Below, piece after piece: positions 20,134 through 29,682 of a DNA stretch of 64,000 nucleotides; position 1 is the stretch's first letter, and every line of letters starts with the position of its first letter. A model generated the notes under the pieces. The model ran no database searches, was not told the origin of the DNA, and worked only from the letters and a program-made list of their open reading frames with translations. The position numbers were made by a program, and so were the translations under genes. The stretch is from an uncultured Lachnospiraceae bacterium. GTDB lineage: Bacteria; Bacillota; Clostridia; Lachnospirales; Lachnospiraceae. Location of the stretch: positions 1 through 64,000 of the forward strand of contig CAMWCA010000001.1 in assembly GCA_947172705.1 (NCBI GenBank), given 5' to 3'.

Positions 20134-21065
20134 TGAAAACCAGAATAACGGAGCTTTTGGGAATTGAATATCCTGTTTTTCAGGGCGGTATGGCATGGGT
20201 GGCGGAGCATCATCTGGCGGCGGCGGTTTCTGAGGCGGGAGGTCTGGGCATCATCGGAGCGGCAAGCGCTCCGGCACAGGTGGTACGGGAGGAGATCCGA
20301 AAAGCAAGGAAACTCACGGATAAACCCATAGGCGTCAATATTATGCTGATGAATCCCAATGCCCCCGAGGTTGCAAAAGTGGTAATAGAAGAAGGTGTGA
20401 AGGTGGTTACCACCGGAGCGGGAAATCCGGCAAAGCTGATGCAAGAGTTTAAGGAAGCGGGAGTGAAGGTAATCCCTGTGGTTGCAGGAGTGGCAATGGC
20501 GAAGATGATGGAGCGCTGCGGCGCAGACGCGGTTATTGCAGAGGGAACCGAATCGGGCGGTCATATTGGTGCGGCAACTACCATGTGTCTGGTACCCCAA
20601 GTGGCGGATGCGGTTCAGATTCCGGTCATTGCGGCAGGAGGCATTGGAGACGGCAGAGGTTTTGCCGCCGCATTTATGCTGGGAGCTGACGCCGTACAGA
20701 TGGGGACGCGGTTTGTGGTGGCAAAGGAGTCTATCGTGCATCCCAACTATAAGGAAAAGATCCTTAAGGCAAAGGATGTGGACTCAGAGGTTACAGGCAG
20801 AAGCACCGGGCATCCGGTACGTCAGATCCGCAATCAGATGACCCGAGAATACCTTCGTCTGGAAAAAGAGGGGGCAGGGCTGGAAGAACTGGAGCAATTG
20901 ACACTGGGTTCCCTGCGCAGCGCCGTGATAGACGGGGACGTTGTAAAAGGCACCCTGATGGCAGGGCAGATCGCAGGGCTGGTGAAAAAGGAGCAGAGCT
21001 GTAAGGAAATAATTCATGAGATCATGGAGGAAGCGGAGTTCCTTTTGAACAGAAAGGAATGGTAG
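20133..21065 (+). CDS. fabK: enoyl-ACP reductase II (FMN-dependent, FabK)
   Basis: ELLGIEYPVFQGGMAWVAE, EGTESGGHIG, AAGGIGDGRG, GADAVQMGTRF. Confidence 0.95.
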   Translation: MKTRITELLGIEYPVFQGGMAWVAEHHLAAAVSEAGGLGIIGAASAPAQVVREEIRKARKLTDKPIGVNIMLMNPNAPEVAKVVIEEGVKVVTTGAGNPAKLMQEFKEAGVKVIPVVAGVAMAKMMERCGADAVIAEGTESGGHIGAATTMCLVPQVADAVQIPVIAAGGIGDGRGFAAAFMLGADAVQMGTRFVVAKESIVHPNYKEKILKAKDVDSEVTGRSTGHPVRQIRNQMTREYLRLEKEGAGLEELEQLTLGSLRSAVIDGDVVKGTLMAGQIAGLVKKEQSCKEIIHEIMEEAEFLLNRKEW

Positions 21066-21072
21066 GGCAAAT

Positions 21073-21999
21073 ATGGGCAAGATAGCGTTTATTTTTCCCG
21101 GACAGGGGGCGCAGTACCCCGGGATGGGAAAGGATTTTTATGAACAGGAACCGTTGGCAAGGGAAGTGTTTGATAAGGCGTCCAGCATCACAGGTCTGGA
21201 TCTTCCCGCCATCTGCTTTACGGAAAACCATAAATTGGATATGACAGAGTATACCCAGATCGCCATGCTGACGGTGGAGGCGGCGATCCTGAGGGTGTTG
21301 GAGGAGAGAGGAATCCGCCCGGATGTTACCGCAGGATTAAGCCTGGGAGAATATGGGGCGATGGTGGCATGTGGAGCGATCAGGGCGGAAGAAGCATTTG
21401 CCATTGTCAGAAGAAGAGGAATCTATATGCAGGAGGCTGTGCCTGTGGGAGGCGCCATGGCGGCGGTGCTGGGGTTGTCGGGAGAGGTGATCCGGGAGGT
21501 ATGCGAAAATACCCCCGGGATGGTATCCATTGCCAATTACAACTGTCCGGGACAGATCGTGATTACCGGTGAAACAGATGCGGTCAACCATGCCGGGGAA
21601 GCACTGAAGGAAAAAGGAGCAAAACGGGTAGTGCCTTTGAAGGTCAGCGGTCCCTTTCATTCTCAGATGCTGACAGAGGCGGGAAAAAGGCTGAGAAAGG
21701 ATCTGGAGCGGATATCCATCCATGAATTTTCCGTTCCCTATGTGGCAAACCTGACGGCGGATTTTGTAACCTCCGGGGACAATGTGAGGGAGCTTTTGGA
21801 AAAGCAGATATCCTCTCCGGTGAAGTGGCAGCAATCGGTGGAACGGATGGCAGCGGAAGGGGTGGATACTTTTGTGGAGATCGGACCGGGGAAAACCCTC
21901 AGCAGCTTTGTGAGAAAGACCGACAAAACCTTAAGAAGCCTGAATATTGACCGGTATGAGGATCTGGAAACGTGTATGGAGGTGCTTGCAAATGCTTAA
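21073..21999 (+). CDS. fabD: malonyl-CoA:ACP transacylase
   Basis: FIFPGQGAQYPGMGKDF, AGLSLGEYGA, VSGPFHSQML. Confidence 0.96.
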   Translation: MGKIAFIFPGQGAQYPGMGKDFYEQEPLAREVFDKASSITGLDLPAICFTENHKLDMTEYTQIAMLTVEAAILRVLEERGIRPDVTAGLSLGEYGAMVACGAIRAEEAFAIVRRRGIYMQEAVPVGGAMAAVLGLSGEVIREVCENTPGMVSIANYNCPGQIVITGETDAVNHAGEALKEKGAKRVVPLKVSGPFHSQMLTEAGKRLRKDLERISIHEFSVPYVANLTADFVTSGDNVRELLEKQISSPVKWQQSVERMAAEGVDTFVEIGPGKTLSSFVRKTDKTLRSLNIDRYEDLETCMEVLANA

Positions 22000-22732
22000 T
22001 GGAAAGGTGGCACTTGTAACCGGAGGAGGACGGGGGATCGGAAGAGAGATCGCCCTTACCCTGGCGGAAAAAGGAGCGTTCGTGGTGGTGAACTACAGAG
22101 GCTCAGAGGAAAAGGCAAAGGAGACAGTGGAAGCCATCCGGCACGCAGGAGGCACGGCGGTTTCTTATGGCTGTAATGTGGCTGATTTTACAGACTGTGG
22201 GGAAATGATAAAAAACCTTATAGAGGAATATGGGCATATCGACATTCTGGTAAACAACGCAGGTATCACAAAAGACAGCCTGTTAATGCAAATGAGTGAG
22301 GAAGCCTTTGACAGCGTAGTGGATGTGAATTTGAAGGGATGCTTTAACACCATGCGGCATTTGTCCAGACAGCTTTTGAAACAAAAAGGCGGAAAGATCA
22401 TCAATATCTCTTCTGTTTCAGGCATTCTGGGAAATCCCGGGCAGGCAAATTACTGTGCCTCCAAGGCGGGAATCATCGGTCTTACCAAAAGCGCCGCAAG
22501 GGAGCTGGGCAGCCGGGGCATTACAGTGAATGCAGTGGCGCCGGGGCTGATCGAGACGGAAATGACAAAAGGGCTTTCCGAAAACGCAAGGAAAACGCTG
22601 GAAGAGAAGATCTTGTTAAAGCGTTCGGGAACGGCAAGGGAAGTGGCGGAGGCAGTGGCGTTTCTGGCGTCAGATGCGGCAGGCTATATTACCGGGCAGG
22701 TAATCGCTGTGGACGGCGGAATGGCGGTATAG
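21992..22732 (+). CDS. fabG: 3-oxoacyl-ACP reductase
   Basis: ALVTGGGRGIGREIA, NNAGITKDSLLMQM, YCASKAGIIGLTKSAARE; start corrected to 21992. Confidence 0.96.
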   Translation: MLNGKVALVTGGGRGIGREIALTLAEKGAFVVVNYRGSEEKAKETVEAIRHAGGTAVSYGCNVADFTDCGEMIKNLIEEYGHIDILVNNAGITKDSLLMQMSEEAFDSVVDVNLKGCFNTMRHLSRQLLKQKGGKIINISSVSGILGNPGQANYCASKAGIIGLTKSAARELGSRGITVNAVAPGLIETEMTKGLSENARKTLEEKILLKRSGTAREVAEAVAFLASDAAGYITGQVIAVDGGMAV

Positions 22733-22751
22733 CCGGAAGGGAGATAGAAGA

Positions 22752-23987
22752 ATGAACAGACGGGTAGTAGTGACCGGAATGGGGGCGATCACCCCTACAG
22801 GACTGAATGTGTCGGCGTTTTTTCAGTCTGTAAAAGAAGGAAAGCATGGATTTGGCGTTATTACGAAATTTGACAGCACCGATTATAAATGTCATGTGGC
22901 TGCCGAGGTAAAGGGGTTTGATCCCAGGGAATACATGGATTTTAAGACCGCAAGGCGTATGGAGCCTTTCAGTCAGTATGCGGTAGCGGCGGCGGGAGAG
23001 GCGCTTGCCGATGCAGGTATCCGGATGGAAAAAGAAGATCCTTACCGGGCAGGCTGTGCAGTGGGTTCAGGAATCGGAAGCCTGCAGGCGATGGAGCGGG
23101 AATATGACAGGCTGACTTCCCGGGGACCGTCTAAGGTCAACCCTCTTTTTGTGCCTTTGATGATTTCCAATATGGCGGCGGGGAATGTGTCCATTCAGTT
23201 TGGTTTGAAAGGCAAAAGCATCAATGTAGTGACGGCATGTGCAACAGGAACCCATTCCATCGGAGAGGCATTTCGCAGCATCCAGTATGGAGAGGCGGAT
23301 ATTATGGTTGCAGGGGGAACGGAAGGCGCCATTACCCCCATGGGTATTGCAGGTTTTTGCGCCCTCACGGCGCTTACCTCATCGGATGATCCGGATCAGT
23401 GTTCCCTGCCCTTTGATAAAAGACGCAGCGGCTTTGTGATGGGAGAAGGCGCGGGAATCGTGGTCTTGGAGGAACTGACTCATGCCAGGGAAAGAGGCGC
23501 GCACATATACGCTGAGGTTTTGGGATATGGCTGTACCAGCGACGCCTATCATATTACCTCCCCGGCGGAGGACGGTATGGGGGCGGCGAAGGCAATGCTT
23601 TTGGCATTGGAGGACGGCGGGGTTTCCCCCCAGTCGATCACCTATATCAATGCCCACGGAACAGGAACCCATCATAACGATCTCTTTGAGACAAGAGCGA
23701 TCAAAACCGCATTTGGGGAACACAGTAGAAATATCCGTATTAATTCCACAAAGTCCATGATCGGGCATCTGTTAGGAGCGGCAGGGGCTGTGGAACTGAT
23801 CACCTGTGTGAAAGAGATGGAGGAGGGCTTTATCCACAAAACGGCGGGCTATGCAGTGCCGGACGATGAACTTGACCTGGATTATTGCCGGGAACCCTAT
23901 GAGGAAAAGATACCCTATGCGCTCAGCAATTCTCTGGGCTTTGGGGGGCATAATGCAAGCATACTGATTGGTCAGTATGTAGATTAG
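22752..23987 (+). CDS. fabF: beta-ketoacyl-ACP synthase II
   Basis: RRVVVTGMGAITPTG, VVTACATGTHSIGEA, NAHGTGTHHND, GHLLGAAGAVE. Confidence 0.97.
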   Translation: MNRRVVVTGMGAITPTGLNVSAFFQSVKEGKHGFGVITKFDSTDYKCHVAAEVKGFDPREYMDFKTARRMEPFSQYAVAAAGEALADAGIRMEKEDPYRAGCAVGSGIGSLQAMEREYDRLTSRGPSKVNPLFVPLMISNMAAGNVSIQFGLKGKSINVVTACATGTHSIGEAFRSIQYGEADIMVAGGTEGAITPMGIAGFCALTALTSSDDPDQCSLPFDKRRSGFVMGEGAGIVVLEELTHARERGAHIYAEVLGYGCTSDAYHITSPAEDGMGAAKAMLLALEDGGVSPQSITYINAHGTGTHHNDLFETRAIKTAFGEHSRNIRINSTKSMIGHLLGAAGAVELITCVKEMEEGFIHKTAGYAVPDDELDLDYCREPYEEKIPYALSNSLGFGGHNASILIGQYVD

Positions 23988-23997
23988 GAGGATAGCA

Positions 23998-24426
23998 ATG
24001 GCAATTTTATCGGCAAAAGAGATCATGGAGCTTCTTCCCCACCGGCAGCCTTTTATGCTTCTGGATACCGTGGAGGAGCTGACGCCGGGAATAAGGGCTG
24101 TGGCAAAGAAATGTGTTTCCTACAATGAACCCTTTTTCCAGGGGCATTTTCCAGGGGAGCCGGTTATGCCCGGAGTGCTGATCATAGAAGCATTGGCGCA
24201 GACCGGAGCGGCGGCGATCTTGAGTCTTCCGGAAAACAAAGGTAAGACGGCTTATTTTGCCGCAATCGAGATGGCAAAATTTAAGAGAAAGGTGGTGCCC
24301 GGAGACGTTCTGATGCTGGAAACAGAAATCATCAGGCAAAAGGGCGCAATGGGAATTGGCATGGCAACGGCAAGGGTAGAGGGAAAAGTGGCGGCACAGG
24401 CAAAGCTTACCTTTGCAGTTTCATAA
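23998..24426 (+). CDS. fabZ: 3-hydroxyacyl-ACP dehydratase
   Basis: LLPHRQPFMLLD, GHFPGEPVMPGVLIIEALAQ. Confidence 0.97.
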   Translation: MAILSAKEIMELLPHRQPFMLLDTVEELTPGIRAVAKKCVSYNEPFFQGHFPGEPVMPGVLIIEALAQTGAAAILSLPENKGKTAYFAAIEMAKFKRKVVPGDVLMLETEIIRQKGAMGIGMATARVEGKVAAQAKLTFAVS

Positions 24427-24462
24427 ACAAGCAGGGGCGGAAAGCCCCGCCGGAGGCGTAAT

Positions 24463-26160
24463 ATGGCAGGATTGTTTCACAGAGAAAAATATATACATGT
24501 TAAAGGCGGCGGGAAGGAACAGGAGACGCTGGTGTGTCCCGTCTGTCAAAAGGAACTGGATCGTGCAGATGTGATCGTAAACCACTATATCTGTACGGCA
24601 TGCGGCAGTTATTTTCGGGTGAGGACCAAAAACAGGCTTCGTATGGTCTGCGATAAGAATACCTTTATCCCATGGTTTGAGGAGATGGAAAGCGGCAACC
24701 CCCTTGATTTTCCGGGCTATGAGGAAAAGCTTTCAGAGGTGAAAGAAAAGACAGGGCTTCACGAAGGAATCACTCTGGGAGTGGGAGAAATTTTCGGAGA
24801 AAAAGTATGCCTGGGCGTGTGCGATGCCAGATTTCTCATGGGAAGTATGGGGCATGTGGTAGGAGAGAAGATCGCCCTTGGGGTTGAGAGGGCGACCAGA
24901 GAGAGACTGCCGGTGATCCTGTTTTGCTGTTCCGGAGGGGCAAGAATGCAGGAAGGAATTATTTCCCTGATGCAGATGGCAAAAACCGCGGCGGCGTTGG
25001 AAAGGCATTCGGAGGCAGGGCTTTTATATGTGACGGTACTGACAGATCCCACAACGGGAGGGGTTACCGCAAGCTTTGCCATGTTGGGGGACATCATTCT
25101 GGCGGAACCGGGGGCGCTGATCGGCTTTGCAGGTCCCAGAGTCATTGAACAGACCATCGGTGAAAAGCTTCCCAAGGGCTTTCAGAGGGCGGAGTTTTTA
25201 CAGGAACACGGCTTTGTAGACCGGGTGGTGGAGCGGGATGATCTAAAGCAGGTATTGTTTCAAATCCTGAAATCTCACAGAGTTTCAGGGGAAAACCGGA
25301 ATTACAGCCATTTTACAGACGAGATCAAAAACTTTAAACCCACAGAGATCAGCAGGGAAAAGCAGGCGAAGACCTCTGTAAAATCGGCATGGGAGAAGGT
25401 AAAGGAGGCAAGAAGCCTTACAAGACCCTCCGCTCTCACCTATATCAATTATATATTTGATCAATTTTTGGAACTTCACGGAGACCGGGGCTATGGAGAC
25501 GATAAGGCGGTGATAGGCGGAATTGCATGGCTCTACGGGCAGCCTGTTACGGTGATCGGCATTCAGAAGGGCAATGACGCAAAGGAATGCGCCCAGTGCA
25601 ATTATGGCATGGCATCGCCGGAGGGCTACCGCAAAGCGCTGCGGTTGATGAAGCAGGCGGAGAAATTTCACCGTCCGGTGATCTGCCTGATCAATACCTC
25701 CGGCGCATATCCGGGAATGGAAGCGGAAGAGAGGGGACAGGGAGAGGCGATTGCACGGAATCTTTTCGAGATGTCCGCCCTTAAAGTGCCTGTTCTTTCC
25801 ATTATCATCGGAGAAGGGGGCAGCGGCGGCGCCCTGGGGCTTGCAGTGGGAAATGAGGTGTGGATGCTGGAAAATGCCGCGTACTCTGTTCTTTCACCGG
25901 AGGGCTTTGCTTCCATCCTCTGGAAGGACGGGAAACGTGCAAAGGAAGCGGCGGAGGTTATGAAAATAACGGCTGAGGAGCTAAAAAGGCTTTCGGTGAT
26001 CGAAGAGATCATTCCGGAGTATGGAGGAGCAGATGCATCTACCGCAGAGGACATTGCAGGTTTTATGAAAGAGCGGATGGTTCAGTTTTTGCAGAAATTC
26101 GATGATATGGATGGGCAGGAGATTGCGGAAGACCGATACAGGCGGTTTCGGCAATATTGA
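24463..26160 (+). CDS. accDA: acetyl-CoA carboxylase carboxyltransferase, fused beta (AccD) and alpha (AccA) subunits
   Basis: N-term zinc ribbon CPVCQ..CTACG and [12 protein letters not shown] (AccD), C-term [23 protein letters not shown] and [24 protein letters not shown] (AccA) in a single 565-aa ORF. Confidence 0.94.
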   Translation: MAGLFHREKYIHVKGGGKEQETLVCPVCQKELDRADVIVNHYICTACGSYFRVRTKNRLRMVCDKNTFIPWFEEMESGNPLDFPGYEEKLSEVKEKTGLHEGITLGVGEIFGEKVCLGVCDARFLMGSMGHVVGEKIALGVERATRERLPVILFCCSGGARMQEGIISLMQMAKTAAALERHSEAGLLYVTVLTDPTTGGVTASFAMLGDIILAEPGALIGFAGPRVIEQTIGEKLPKGFQRAEFLQEHGFVDRVVERDDLKQVLFQILKSHRVSGENRNYSHFTDEIKNFKPTEISREKQAKTSVKSAWEKVKEARSLTRPSALTYINYIFDQFLELHGDRGYGDDKAVIGGIAWLYGQPVTVIGIQKGNDAKECAQCNYGMASPEGYRKALRLMKQAEKFHRPVICLINTSGAYPGMEAEERGQGEAIARNLFEMSALKVPVLSIIIGEGGSGGALGLAVGNEVWMLENAAYSVLSPEGFASILWKDGKRAKEAAEVMKITAEELKRLSVIEEIIPEYGGADASTAEDIAGFMKERMVQFLQKFDDMDGQEIAEDRYRRFRQY

Positions 26161-26188
26161 TTTCAGGGAACCATGGAGGAGGATTATT

Positions 26189-27151
26189 ATGGCGGCAAGA
26201 ATCATAGGAACGGGGAGCGCGCTTCCCGAAAGAATCGTTACCAATCTGGAGCTGGAAGCAAAGCTGGATACCACAGACGAGTGGATTAGGAGCCGTACCG
26301 GAATAGAAAAGCGTCATATCGCGGTGACGGAAACCACTACTTCCATGGCTGTGGAAGCGGCGGAAAAAGCGCTTGAAAATGCAGGAATGAAGGGGGAGGC
26401 GCTTGACCTGATCATTGTGGGAACCATATCAGGGGATCTGTGCTTTCCCTCTACGGCTTGTCAGGTGCAGAGCGCCTTGTCAGCCGCCAACGCAGTTGCC
26501 TTTGATCTTAACGCCGCCTGCGCGGGATTTTTATTTGGGCTTGCCATTGCCGATGCTTACATGAAGTCCGGCATGGCGGAAAACGCCTTGGTTATTGGGG
26601 CGGAAACCCTGTCCAAAATGATGGATTGGAATGACAGGAGCACCTGCGTGCTTTTTGGAGACGGCGCAGGAGCCACTGTGTTAAAGAAAGATACAGCAGG
26701 CATGATGAGCATGGTGCAGGGTTCGGACGGGCAAAGAGGCGATGCGCTGGTGTGCAGAAATAGGGAAGTAAATAATCCTTTTGTGCAGAATGGAAGGGAA
26801 ATCGACTATACGAAAATGGACGGGCAGGCAGTCTACCGGTTTGCAGTAAGGACGGTTCCCCGAGCGATTACCGAGGCGTTGCAAAAGGCGGAAACAGAGG
26901 CAGATCAGGTAAAATATTTCCTGCTTCATCAGGCAAATATTCGTATTATCGAGGCGGTTGCAAAGAAAATGAACCAGCCCGTTGAAAAATTTCCCACAAA
27001 CCTTCAGGAATGTGGTAATATTTCAGCAGGAAGCGTTCCCCTTTTATTGGATTTTATCAATCGACAGGGGAAGCTGACCAGAGGCGATAAGATCGTGCTT
27101 GCCGGTTTTGGAGGCGGATTGACCTGGGGAGCGGCGGTTCTTACATGGTAA
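26189..27151 (+). CDS. fabH: beta-ketoacyl-ACP synthase III
   Basis: GTGSALPERIVTNLELE, NAACAGFLFGL, LHQANIRIIEAVAKK; start corrected to 26189 after GGAGGA. Confidence 0.96.
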   Translation: MAARIIGTGSALPERIVTNLELEAKLDTTDEWIRSRTGIEKRHIAVTETTTSMAVEAAEKALENAGMKGEALDLIIVGTISGDLCFPSTACQVQSALSAANAVAFDLNAACAGFLFGLAIADAYMKSGMAENALVIGAETLSKMMDWNDRSTCVLFGDGAGATVLKKDTAGMMSMVQGSDGQRGDALVCRNREVNNPFVQNGREIDYTKMDGQAVYRFAVRTVPRAITEALQKAETEADQVKYFLLHQANIRIIEAVAKKMNQPVEKFPTNLQECGNISAGSVPLLLDFINRQGKLTRGDKIVLAGFGGGLTWGAAVLTW

Positions 27152-27199
27152 AGGGTCGAGAAGGAGAAATTTCCTTCAGAAGATTTGGATGGAGCGGAT

Positions 27200-27694
27200 A
27201 TGGAATTAGATAAAGCGTTGAACACCCTGCTGGTTAAATTGTTCAGGGACATTATGCATATTGAAGAGGAGGCATTGATCACAGGGGAGTTTACGGATAT
27301 TACGGTAAATGACATGCATGTGATTGAGGCGATCGGAACGGGAGAACCCAAGCCCAGCTCCGTGGTGGCAAAAGCATTATCTGTGACCATGGGAACCCTT
27401 ACGAAATCCATTGACCGGCTTACCAGAAATCAATATGTTCTGCGGGAAAGAAGTGAAGAGGACAAGCGGCTGGTGCTTCTCTCCCTGACGGAAAAAGGCT
27501 TAAGGGCGGATGCCCATCACCAGAAGTTCCACAAAGAGATGATTCAGGCGGCAATGGCGCAGTTTGATGAAAAGGAGACCAGAATTTTGCTGGAATCCCT
27601 GGGCGGTCTGGCGGATTACTTTTCCCAGCAGAAAAGAACCGGGGGAATGGAAAGTAAAAGCAGCCGGAAGGGCTTACCTGGAGAAGATCAATGA
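27200..27694 (+). CDS. fabT: MarR-family regulator (FabT-like)
   Basis: MarR wHTH TLTKSIDRLTRNQYVLRERSEEDKRLVLLSLTEKG; last gene of the fab operon. Confidence 0.8.
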   Translation: MELDKALNTLLVKLFRDIMHIEEEALITGEFTDITVNDMHVIEAIGTGEPKPSSVVAKALSVTMGTLTKSIDRLTRNQYVLRERSEEDKRLVLLSLTEKGLRADAHHQKFHKEMIQAAMAQFDEKETRILLESLGGLADYFSQQKRTGGMESKSSRKGLPGEDQ

Positions 27695-27984
27695 TAGACA
27701 AAGAAAAGTTTCATATTCTCAATTACATTAAGAAAGAAGAATACAGCGCCAGCATGGAGGGGATGCGGTACATGCTGAAAAAAAAGGATACGGAGGAAGG
27801 CGCAAAGCTGGAAGTCATCATTTGGCCGGAGCCTTACTGCTATGCCAGGACGGAGGAGGAAAAGAAGCAGCGGCGGGAATTTGCCCTGACAGAGGAAGGC
27901 GTGGGGGAAGCGGCGGACTGGCTGAACCAGCAGTATACCCAGCAGAAGCCCTTGTGGGAATTGTCTAAAAAGATGCGGCTTTAA
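27691..27984 (+). CDS. conserved small protein of unknown function
   Basis: 97 aa, overlaps fabT stop (translationally coupled). Confidence 0.6.
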   Translation: MIDKEKFHILNYIKKEEYSASMEGMRYMLKKKDTEEGAKLEVIIWPEPYCYARTEEEKKQRREFALTEEGVGEAADWLNQQYTQQKPLWELSKKMRL

Positions 27985-28076
27985 ATTCTTTCATTTTTTT
28001 ATTGAAATCAGTTCTTATTATGAATATAATATATATAGTTGACATAACGTGAGAATTGTACGGGGAGAGAAGGGTA

Positions 28077-28364
28077 ATGACACCATTGATTTTTGACGAT
28101 CAGAATATTAACAGGGAAGTGGCTTTTTGCAGAGTATACAGTATGGCAAGTAAAGAGAAACTGGAAAAGCTTTTCTTAAAAAATCGTATTTCTTATTTTA
28201 TAGAGTGGCAGGAGCGTTCCTTTTTAACAAGGCTTTTTGGTGGGGAGAAGAACAAAGAAAAGACTGTGTTTACCATTCGGATTAACGAAGCGGATGTAGA
28301 GCGCGCCACGGAGCTGGTGCAGGGAATTGATTCTATCAAGCTCAGAAAAAAGGAAGATGCATAG
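28077..28364 (+). CDS. small protein of unknown function
   Basis: 95 aa; SD gagaagggt upstream of ATG 28077 (ORF from 28056). Confidence 0.55.
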   Translation: MTPLIFDDQNINREVAFCRVYSMASKEKLEKLFLKNRISYFIEWQERSFLTRLFGGEKNKEKTVFTIRINEADVERATELVQGIDSIKLRKKEDA

Positions 28365-28374
28365 AGAAAAGAAA

Positions 28375-28412
28375 AACCCCGGGTACTGATGCAGCCCGGG
28401 GTTATTTGCTTT
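28375..28412 (+). terminator. intrinsic terminator
   Basis: AACCCCGGG-tactgatgcag-CCCGGGGTT followed by a T-rich tract. Confidence 0.75.
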
Positions 28413-28436
28413 TCTTATAAACAGGAGGAAATGAAA

Positions 28437-29660
28437 ATGGACAGGAGATCCAACCAAAATACAAGATCTGCAGGCGGGCATAGCACAAGCCGGAAACCAA
28501 AGAAAGAAAACAACCTTTGTCCCGTATATAAAAAATGTGGAGGCTGTCAGCTATTACATATGGATTACGCTGCGCAGCTGCACTATAAAAAGGAGCAGCT
28601 ACGGACGTTGCTTAAGCCCTATGGAAAATTAGAAGGAATGCTGGGGATGGAGGCGCCGGAGCATTACCGGCATAAAGTACATGCGGCTTTCGGAAGGGAT
28701 AAAAGAGGGAATGTGATATCCGGAGTGTACAAAGAAGGAACCCATACCCTGGTTTCTGTGGAGAAATGTCTGTTGGAAAATGAAAAGGCGGACGCCATTA
28801 TACAGACCATAAGAGGGATGCTGAAATCTTTTAAAATCAAGACCTATGATGAGGATACGGATTATGGTCTGCTGCGCCATGTGCTTGTGCGGGTGGGATA
28901 TAGGACAGGGCAGATCATGGTAGTGCTTGTGCTTCGGTCGCCCATTCTCCCCTCCAAAAATAATTTTGTAAAGGCATTGCGCAAGGAGCATCCTGAAATT
29001 ACCACGGTTGTTGTAAACGTAAACGATAAAAGCACAAGCATGGTGCTGGGGGAAAAGGAGCAGGTGATCTATGGTCCCGGGTACATTGAAGACGAATTGC
29101 TGGGGATGAAATTTAAGATTTCCCCCAGATCCTTTTATCAGGTAAACCCTGCGCAGACAGAGCTTCTTTATCAAAAAGTAATTGAATATGCAGAGCTTTC
29201 CGGTAAGGAAAGGGTTTTGGATGCTTACTGTGGAACAGGAACCATCGGCATGATCGCGGCGCCAAAGGCAGGGAATGTGATCGGAGTGGAGCTGAATCAG
29301 GATGCGGTAAGGGACGCCGTGGCAGGCGCCAGGAAAAATCAGGTGGAGAATATCTGGTTTTACCAGGGCGATGCCGGAGACTTTATGGTCAAAATGGCGG
29401 ACGCCGGGGAAAAGGTGGATGTGGTGCTGATGGACCCGCCGCGGACGGGAAGCAGCGAAAAGTTTTTGGCGGCACTGGTGAAGTTGAAGCCTAAGAGAGT
29501 GGTGTATGTGTCCTGTAATCCGGAAACGCTGGCGAGGGATTTGAAGTATCTGTGCGGGAAAGGGTATCGGATGAAGAAAGGTGTGGGGGTGGATATGTTT
29601 CCTTTTACGAAACATGTCGAGACGGTATGCCTATTGAGTAATATTCAAAATAAGAAGTAA
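28437..29660 (+). CDS. rlmD: 23S rRNA (uracil-5-)-methyltransferase RlmD/RumA family
   Basis: CPVYKKCGGCQLLHM Fe-S motif, LDAYCGTGTIGMIAA, DPPRTGSS, YVSCNPETLARDL. Confidence 0.93.
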   Translation: MDRRSNQNTRSAGGHSTSRKPKKENNLCPVYKKCGGCQLLHMDYAAQLHYKKEQLRTLLKPYGKLEGMLGMEAPEHYRHKVHAAFGRDKRGNVISGVYKEGTHTLVSVEKCLLENEKADAIIQTIRGMLKSFKIKTYDEDTDYGLLRHVLVRVGYRTGQIMVVLVLRSPILPSKNNFVKALRKEHPEITTVVVNVNDKSTSMVLGEKEQVIYGPGYIEDELLGMKFKISPRSFYQVNPAQTELLYQKVIEYAELSGKERVLDAYCGTGTIGMIAAPKAGNVIGVELNQDAVRDAVAGARKNQVENIWFYQGDAGDFMVKMADAGEKVDVVLMDPPRTGSSEKFLAALVKLKPKRVVYVSCNPETLARDLKYLCGKGYRMKKGVGVDMFPFTKHVETVCLLSNIQNKK

Positions 29661-29682
29661 TAAAAATAAAAAGCATAAGGAG

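Noticed and set aside
27159-27178. GAAGGA-gaaatt-TCCTTC hairpin between fabH and the MarR gene
   Set aside because: Short 6-bp stem without T-tract; could be chance or a weak processing site, not supported further.
28629-29615. 328-aa minus-strand ORF
   Set aside because: Antisense shadow of rlmD, which has clear motifs.
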